From Euperipatoides rowelli (taxonomy: Eukaryota; Onychophora; Udeonychophora; Euonychophora; Peripatopsidae), in assembly GCA_003024985.2 (NCBI GenBank), contig PXIH01S0024726.1: 13,273 nucleotides of DNA, one strand, 5' to 3'. Each line of letters opens with the position of its first letter. Within the stretch, counting starts at the first letter, position 1. Below are positions 8,187 to 13,273 of this stretch, in pieces. Below the pieces are notes generated by a model that saw only the letters and a list, made by a program, of their open reading frames with translations, searched no databases and was not told the DNA's origin. The translations under genes and the position numbers were made by a program.

Positions 8187-8530
8187 TCAAGAGGAGATAG
8201 AAAATATTTGGGATTCTGAAGTATAATGTAAAATTGTCCAAAATTTGTAATCATGATAATAAATGGAAATGTAGTATGGAAGAGGATTTGAATTATAAGT
8301 TTATGATTATGTAGTAGCCTATGTATATTTGGAAAATGGATAAGAAAAGAAATGCCATTTTAAAAGATAATTGTACATGTCTGAATTTTACAGTTTTAAG
8401 TTTTAATAAAGTGATTAAAAAAAAATATGTTGTTTTGAAATCTAGTCTGAGTTTATTCCATGGTAGATATGGTATTGCATTTGGGTCGGGGTTTTTGTTA
8501 TTTGCATTTGAAATTGATTGACAGGCAGAC
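8187..8530 (+). pseudogene. Probable end of the L1/Tx1-like ORF2
   Basis: An open frame at 8321-8521 reads MYIWKMDKKRNAILKD and, later, KKKYVVLKSSLSLFHGRYG. It follows the W-K-R helix at the expected distance and keeps the A-rich, Lys-rich style of the element. I recognise no specific motif in it, so this is assigned by position only. A minus-strand frame at 8293-8562 overlaps it and has no motif support. Confidence 0.4.
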
Positions 8531-8612
8531 ATTAGACTAAATATCTTATTTTCAAAGTTCATTATTATCAGCCAATATTTAACCAGACTGTATTTTTATA
8601 GTTGTCACTACC

Positions 8613-8940
8613 TGATGATTGATTGACTTCTTGACTGATTGCCAGACAGACAGATAGATAGATGGATGGATAAATGGATGGATGGATAGATCGATGGGTG
8701 GGTGTTGGTATGGGTTAGGGATAGGGATGGATAGATTGATTGATAGAGGGATTGATAGGTTGACAGATAGATTGATAGCTAATTTGACTGATATATAAAT
8801 TAATATATAGATTGATAGATATATTGATTGATATATTTAATAGATTGATAGATAGATTGATTGATGGATTGATAGATATATTAATAGTTTGATAGATAAA
8901 TTGATAGATTGAAAGTTAGATGGTTAGATATATATATATG
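8613..8940. repeat. Compound tetranucleotide microsatellite (GATA/GATT/GATG)
   Basis: About 330 bp is built mainly of 4-bp units: GATT and GACT early, then CAGA, GATA and GATG from 8643 to 8700, a GGTG/TAGG stretch around 8695-8730, then interleaved GATT and GATA to about 8915, ending in (TA)n near 8928-8938. The units are imperfect and mixed, so this is an old compound array. It follows closely on the L1/Tx1-like remnant and may have grown from that element's 3' tail. Confidence 0.9.
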
Positions 8941-9491
8941 TGCATTTATACTGTATATTCCTGCCCCTTTTTTGGAGGAGAAAAAAAATCTCATTAAAAA
9001 TAATTGCTATATTTGTCACCAGTTGTCATATGTAATCGGAAGTCCTTAAATTTTAGTATGGGCATAATAATTTTCTACACTTAAACAAAATAAAATTTAT
9101 TACAATTTCTGCTAAATTTAGACTAAATTAAAGATCATGGCGTTTTTGTTTTATTTTATTATTTTTTTTTACCCAATATTTAATGCTACAATATTTTTTT
9201 TTATTTAATATTTTTTTAATAAAAATGATTTTCTGAATGACTGAAAATTTTCTTGATGGTTCAAATTCTTATTATAGGAACTTCACTATGATCAAGTTAT
9301 TAATAACATTTTTTATAAATATCCTATGAATAACACTGCAATAAAATTTAATATAATAATCTGAAAGCATAAATCAATTTCTCAAATATTCGTAATAAAT
9401 ATTCTGTTTACTAGAACTTTAATTCAACTAGAACAATAAATGAATATTTGATAATAAAAGTATTACTGTAATAGTAATAGTTTAGATGTAA
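8941..9491. other. AT-rich non-coding stretch, no gene seen
   Basis: No frame, motif or repeat family is recognisable. Long T runs occur near 9162-9171 and 9194-9220, and short A/T palindromic words are frequent. It reads as ordinary AT-rich intergenic or intronic DNA. Confidence 0.6.
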
Positions 9492-9517
9492 TACTGCTAT
9501 TCATTATAATAGCAGTA
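9492..9517. repeat. Short perfect inverted repeat (9-bp arms, 8-nt loop)
   Basis: TACTGCTAT at 9492-9500 is the exact reverse complement of ATAGCAGTA at 9509-9517, with TCATTATA between. It could form a hairpin. There is no T run or coding neighbour to suggest a terminator or a processed RNA. Confidence 0.6.
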
Positions 9518-9540
9518 CCAATGTGAAATAATATTGGGAC

Positions 9541-9542
<2 letters not shown>

Positions 9543-9580
<38 letters not shown>
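9543..9580 (+). repeat. (TAA)n microsatellite
   Basis: About 12 uninterrupted TAA units follow GGGACATA and end at GATACTAAAA. It could be a plain microsatellite or the tail of a plus-strand LINE, since LINE A in this window also ends in TAA units. Confidence 0.9.
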
Positions 9581-9582
<2 letters not shown>

Positions 9583-9668
9583 TACTAAAATAACTATATT
9601 AGTAATGTGAAGATGACACACACATTATAGTGCTTTTATTGTAGTACATTATGAATGTATGCAATGTT

Positions 9669-9695
9669 TTTATTATTATTATTATTATTATTATT
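9669..9695 (+). repeat. (TTA)n microsatellite, complementary to the array at 9543
   Basis: About nine TTA units occur after GCAATGTT. They are the reverse complement of the (TAA)n array 88 bp upstream, so the two can pair as arms of a stem-loop. Alternatively it is the (TAA)n tail of a minus-strand LINE lying to its right. Confidence 0.9.
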
Positions 9696-10399
9696 TTACA
9701 AAACTATCCCTCCCATCCTTCCTGTCCCATTTATTAATATCTTGAAAATGTATATCAGCTATAGTAAGAAATTACATTCACAACACTAGTTGTTCTAAAC
9801 CTTTTGATTTCAATCTCTTTTGCATCACTGCTAACCAATTTAGCTACTATTGGCATGTGATTGGCTAGAAAATACTGATGCTCATTTTATCATTAAACCA
9901 ACAAATGGTTTATGACTGTGTATCACTTAGCCTATCTAAAATCGCTAGCTTCCTTATTAGTCTTTAACTTCAGTCCAACCTGAACCCTAACTCCTACAAA
10001 CTAATAAATAATTATCCCTAACACCTAACAATAAAAAATAGAATAAATCTACTTGATCATTACCTCCTCATCCCAACTGTTAACCAAACAATGGTAGATT
10101 TGGAACCAAATGGAGCTGTGGTGTTTGCTAGGCAGATGCTGTACTATCAATGCACTTTTATTGATAATAAAGTTTATTTTAAACAGTTCAATTTCTTTAA
10201 AAAAAAATCAACTATTTATTGTTATCTAAAAAAAAGAACCAAAATATTAAAAGTTAATATTTAATCCAAATATTGTTCTAGGCTACTTAGCATTTATAAT
10301 CTGTATTCTGTTGTCAGGTATGACTGCTTAAAAAATTGGATAGTTTCATATGGACTGGACACATACACCTGAGAAGTAAACAATGTTGAATTGTTGATA
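9696..10399. other. Non-coding stretch, no gene seen
   Basis: All frames are closed within short distances. A slightly C-rich part around 9960-10080 has scattered CCCTAA words (two), too few and too spread for telomeric repeats. A run of nine A occurs at 10199-10207. I recognise no element here. Confidence 0.55.
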
Positions 10400-11530
10400 T
10401 AGAAAATTTCTTTAAATCAACTAGTGGAATGGCTTTAAATATTCTCTTTAATAAGGTTAGAAGCATTACTAAAACAGTGGATAAAGAAAAAGGTTATAAA
10501 GCATGTTATTAAGTAATTCCAAACAGTTGAGGATTTAAACATAATGGAAACACCCCCTCCATTAGGAAGATTAAGTAGAGCTTGAGAAGATGAGAAAATC
10601 CTTTTTGTTTTAGAATAATGATTATTAATTTATAAGTTTTCAAATGGTGGTTTGACTTCGGAACACTTATTAAAATGAAAATGGTAAAAATAAATATAGA
10701 AAGATGGCCGAATTTCTTGGTGGTTGGGCAGTAACTTCATATGATTGCTGATTTGATATATATACTTTCAAATACTGTTTGGTTTCGATAACTTTGAAGG
10801 ATGAAGAAACTGCTGACTTATAAAAAGTCAGTTAATGGAATAGAAAATTGGGAAAGTGAATTTGCCAAAGTTAAATCTGGGAGGTAGGAAAGTTAAAATA
10901 ATTATTGACAGATTTCCTTTTGAAATGATAAAAAACAAAATTACTGGAAGCTTTTAGGGTATTTGGCTAAGTTTTCAATATTGAGTTTACTTCAATTAAT
11001 TTGGAAAATGAAAACAAAATACCAACTGCCCCAGTGACTGTGAATTTTTCATTAAAGGAACGACTGGATGAGGCAAATCTCCCCGGGTCTATACCTATTT
11101 GCAATCTAAAACTTTATATTAAATTTAAAGGTTGGCAAATGACATGCTATAGGTGTGAGCAGTATTTGAAAATGTTATGAATAACTTGCTGTTTGAGCAA
11201 TAAGGTGGTGTGTATCAGATATCTCAGATAATAACTGGAATGTAAAGAATGATGAAGAAGAGAATAATGAGGGAGGTGAAATGGAGAAGTCCTGTAGGTG
11301 TAGGAGATTTTGAAAAAAATTCAGGAAGCCGGTGTAAAAAAAAGGATAGAAAAGCACTGAATGGAGCAGAAAAATTTAAAAGCGATAGATATGATGAATC
11401 TAAATAGTGGTTATAATGCAAAAAATTACTAAAAAGGAACAAGAATTGAAAATAAAAATAGAAAAAACAAGATTAATTATGAGGAAGAAGTTGATGAAGA
11501 AAAAACTCAGTAAAAAAGGTATTCAGAGTG
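10400..11530 (+). pseudogene. ORF1 (gag-like, zinc-knuckle) remnant of an L1/Tx1-type LINE
   Basis: ORF1 of these LINEs encodes an RNA-binding protein that packages the transcript. Clear pieces are GRKVKIIIDRFPFEMIKNKI at 10883-10942, the 'v.v..vPfe.p...i...l' segment, then a one-base frame change into an open stretch 10971-11177. That stretch contains IPTAPVTVNFSLKERLDEAN, then LPGSIPICNLKLYIKFKGWQ and MTCYRCEQY. The end resembles 'lP..i.i....v.Y.gq...C..C..', the start of a CCHC knuckle; the His and last Cys are lost behind a TGA at 11178-11180. Downstream is a charged tail in broken frames (DEEENNEGGEMEK near 11250-11288, EEEVDEEKTQ near 11480-11510), as is usual for ORF1 C-termini. Upstream to 10400 the match is only stylistic. 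Confidence 0.6.
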
Positions 11531-12015
11531 ATTAGGCATTGAGATTGTCTAATTATTGCAAAGGAGAGAGAAAGAGAGTGGAGTGAGCGGAAAATGGATG
11601 TGACCTATTGAAAATGAAAGGGGGGAAATAGTTTATAATGAGAATAAATCTTCATTACAAAGGTAAAATGGATTTGGTAAAAATAAATTATTGTAATTTT
11701 CAATTAAAAATAAGTTATAATTTTTTGAGCTATAGAAAAGCAAAAGAAAAAAAGATAACTAATTTTAATAATTTTATTAGAATGTATTGTATTTGATTAT
11801 AAATTTTGTTTAATTTGTTTTCTCTTTTTAAAACAGAGGAAAATGAGATAATTTCATATGTTGAGTAAAAAAGTATGGAGGAAAAAAATAATAGGATGTT
11901 TATATTTTCATAATTTTGTTTTAATTTTGTTTGTTAAATTAAAAAAACTAAAATTTTTGAAGTTAAAAAAAAAGTAAGATTAATAATGTAAACTATAATC
12001 TAATAAAGTAAAAGG
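11531..12015. other. Purine- and A/T-rich stretch, no gene recognised
   Basis: After the ORF1-like remnant an ORF2 would be expected, but no endonuclease or RT motif appears. A 52-codon ATG frame at 11638-11796 contains MDLVKINYCNFQLK and a Lys-rich part. It lies where an ORF2 start would be, but it is too short and unspecific to call. From 11800 to 12015 the sequence is almost pure A/T with long A and T runs. Confidence 0.4.
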
Positions 12016-12019
12016 CCAG

Positions 12020-12055
12020 TTTGGTCATTTTGGTCACTTTAATCACTTTAGTCAT
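12020..12055 (+). repeat. Four degenerate 9-bp tandem repeats
   Basis: TTTGGTCAT, TTTGGTCAC, TTTAATCAC and TTTAGTCAT follow without gaps. The consensus is TTTRRTCAY. Read in phase they would encode Phe-x-His triplets, but no open frame supports translation. Confidence 0.75.
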
Positions 12056-12574
12056 GCTGTCTGTCACGCTGCCCGGCCATCTTTGGTGAGCCGATGATGC
12101 CCGAATATGTTTTCACTCTATTTTCTGTCCATAGATGTCACTGTATCCGTCATTTTGGACGGACTTTTAAACTAGTTTTTATATAAAATCTATGTAAAAA
12201 TTTTAAATGCATATTTAATTTTTTACAATAAATCATAGTAAAATGGGCAAAAGCCATTTAAAAAATGGACATTTTAAAAATATGAGTGCAAAAAAAACAT
12301 CTGAGTTGACTGAGAAATCAGATAAAATTAACATTTATTTTGAATAGATCTGACCTTCTACCTATATAGGCCTACAAGACCATGACCGGTCATCCCTTTT
12401 ACCTGTTCTATTTCTGTTGTCTAAACAGAAATAACAAACAAATTGGACAGCTCCAGCAAGCAGATTGGATACAATTTAAAATTATTATATAATTTTTCAA
12501 AATTATTTATATCAAATTAAAATAATTAAAGCAAATAAATATTTAATTTTTTCAATAAACTATTAACCATTAGC
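12056..12574. other. Unassigned segment with locally higher GC
   Basis: From about 12050 to 12180 the sequence is distinctly richer in GC and CpG (CACGCTGCCCGGCC, GAGCCGATGATGCCCG) than its surroundings. A second such patch is at 12350-12470. In between it is A/T-rich, with a 21-of-22-base direct repeat: ATATTTAATTTTTT plus CAATAAA at 12211-12232 and 12539-12559. No coding capacity is visible. It could be part of a non-autonomous repeat family that I do not recognise. Confidence 0.35.
12146..12163. repeat. Short hairpin TCCGTC/GACGGA
   Basis: TCCGTC at 12146-12151 pairs perfectly with GACGGA at 12158-12163 across the loop ATTTTG. Both arms carry a CpG in an otherwise CpG-poor window. No function is evident. 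Confidence 0.5.
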
Positions 12575-12594
12575 GTACCATGACCGTATGGTAC
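12575..12594. repeat. Short hairpin GTACCAT/ATGGTAC
   Basis: GTACCAT at 12575-12581 pairs with ATGGTAC at 12588-12594 across a 6-nt loop (GACCGT). It is flanked on the right by a GC-richer stretch with CCCCCCTGG and then T runs. It may be part of a repeat terminus; this is not proven. Confidence 0.55.
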
Positions 12595-13273
12595 CCAAGG
12601 CTGAACTTTCTCTTGACACCCCCCTGGACACCTTTTTTTTAAAATAAGCTTTTTTTTTTTTTAGTTGACTGGATGTTTTGTTGACATTGTCTTAATTTGA
12701 TTAGCTTTATAAGGCTGTTATTACAAACTAGTGACATACCTTGCATCAAAAGTCAATAACAAAACATAACAAGAAAATAATCTATATGATTAGAATGAAA
12801 ATCAAACATTACAGAAGCAGAAGACTTTATTTGTCCCCCCCCCCCCCAATCTAAAAATAATAATTAACCACCATACAACAAGTAGCAACTAAAGTCAATA
12901 GAAATAATACACTAAACTCTAAACGTAAAACAATAATCCAAACATCAGATACAACACATTTCTAATATCAAATTTAGGGAAGGGGGGAGGGGAAGATGGG
13001 AAAAGGATAAGAAAAAATGCAGGGAAGTGGTAAGATTCTAGAATGGAAAAAAAATCTACCTACTAATATAGCAATTGAGACATTTGGAGACATAGAGAAC
13101 TTATTATACAGTTGATAATATTGAAAAATTATGAACTAATAAGTTGAAAGTATTTGAAGATATTTTAGTAAGCTAATTAAACAAGACATATACAGAGATA
13201 TAACTTGAAATCCTAGTTCCTTTCATTTCATGATTATAAAAAAAATTGAATATTTCCACAATTAGCCATTCCT
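12595..13273. other. Non-coding stretch with homopolymer runs, no gene seen
   Basis: It contains a 13-T run at 12650-12662, a 13-C run at 12835-12847, and a G/A-rich patch GGGAAGGGGGGAGGGGAAG near 12977-12995. Neither strand shows a coding frame of note. On the minus strand the G13 run is followed at once by ACAAATAAAG, so a polyadenylation-like AATAAA lies at about 12826-12831 (complement). This would fit the 3' end of an unidentified minus-strand element, but I cannot confirm it. Confidence 0.45.

Larger units (their letters stand above)
7060..8530 (+). mobile_element. L1/Tx1-like LINE: truncated 3' half of ORF2
   Basis: This plus-strand remnant belongs to a LINE type different from A, B and the RTE copy. 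It starts just after where the RT YxDD box should be, with TGVKVNEKKLYVW near 7106-7144 ('sG.kiN..Kt'), and runs through the thumb, a connection domain and a C-terminal zinc-finger-like motif. The endonuclease and the RT palm are missing, so the copy is 5'-truncated, as is usual for target-primed reverse transcription. The order of blocks (LPKxxGGL, a LPT..RL segment, a C..H..C cluster and a W-K-R segment) is that of L1/Tx1-like and related ORF2 proteins. The 3' end is not sharp: it seems to end between 8520 and the microsatellite starting at 8613. Confidence 0.75.

Noticed and set aside
8293-8562. Minus-strand frame of 89 codons
   Set aside because: No motif, opposite to the Lys-rich continuation of the L1/Tx1-like ORF2, with the composition of a complement shadow.
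8711-8730. Telomere-like TTAGGG next to ATAGGG, and CCCTAA words near 9985-10022
   Set aside because: Only isolated units in a degenerate microsatellite or in ordinary sequence; no tandem array.
8643-8940. Possible CRISPR-like or satellite organisation in the GATA region
   Set aside because: There are no unique spacers between constant repeats; it is a 4-bp microsatellite in eukaryotic DNA.
11175-11442. Two overlapping minus-strand frames rich in Phe, Ser and Leu
   Set aside because: They are the complement of the A/G-rich charged tail of the ORF1 remnant; purine-rich sense strands give such frames by chance.
1-13273. Search for host exons, tRNA or rRNA genes
   Set aside because: No open frame outside the retroelements shows recognisable protein motifs, and no A-box/B-box pair or rRNA-like conserved stretch was noticed by eye.

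Overview
The window looks like non-genic DNA from an animal nuclear genome. It is roughly 70% A+T by eye. It has no long intact reading frame, no recognisable host exon and no bacterial operon structure, and it carries several layers of decayed retrotransposons between microsatellites. The mix of elements (CR1/jockey-like LINEs, an RTE/BovB-like LINE, an L1/Tx1-like LINE with a zinc-knuckle ORF1, and a Ty1/copia element) suggests an invertebrate or lower-vertebrate metazoan. I cannot name the species. One ambiguous base (6730) indicates a draft assembly.

Layout, left to right. (1) 120-2973, plus strand: LINE A, a CR1/jockey-superfamily non-LTR retrotransposon with recognisable endonuclease and reverse transcriptase, ending in AATAAA and a (TAA)4 tail. 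(2) 2972-3573, plus strand: remnant of a Ty1/copia element. It holds the end of the integrase region, then a purine tract and a 3' LTR with clean TGTT...AACA ends; reverse transcriptase and RNase H are missing. (3) 3718-6420, plus strand: LINE B, a second and diverged CR1/jockey-like element with endonuclease, RT and thumb. (4) 6545-7000, minus strand: 3' part of an RTE/BovB-like LINE. (5) 7060-8530, plus strand: C-terminal half of an L1/Tx1-like ORF2 with a zinc-finger-like C-terminal motif. (6) 8613-8940: compound GATA/GATT/GATG microsatellite. (7) 8941-10330: AT-rich DNA without genes, holding a hairpin and two complementary trinucleotide arrays. (8) 10400-11530, plus strand: ORF1 (gag-like) remnant of an L1/Tx1-type LINE. 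(9) 11540-13273: no gene recognised; a 9-bp tandem repeat, two short hairpins and homopolymer runs.

Every coding segment is broken by frameshifts and stops, so nothing here is expected to be autonomously mobile. LINE B keeps an RT active-site YVDDL, while LINE A has YINDL. The genes do not form a pathway; they are independent insertions. I found no convincing novel functional system. The most informative points are the internally deleted copia copy, the nesting and orientation of the elements, and the unexplained segment at 12.0-12.6 kb.
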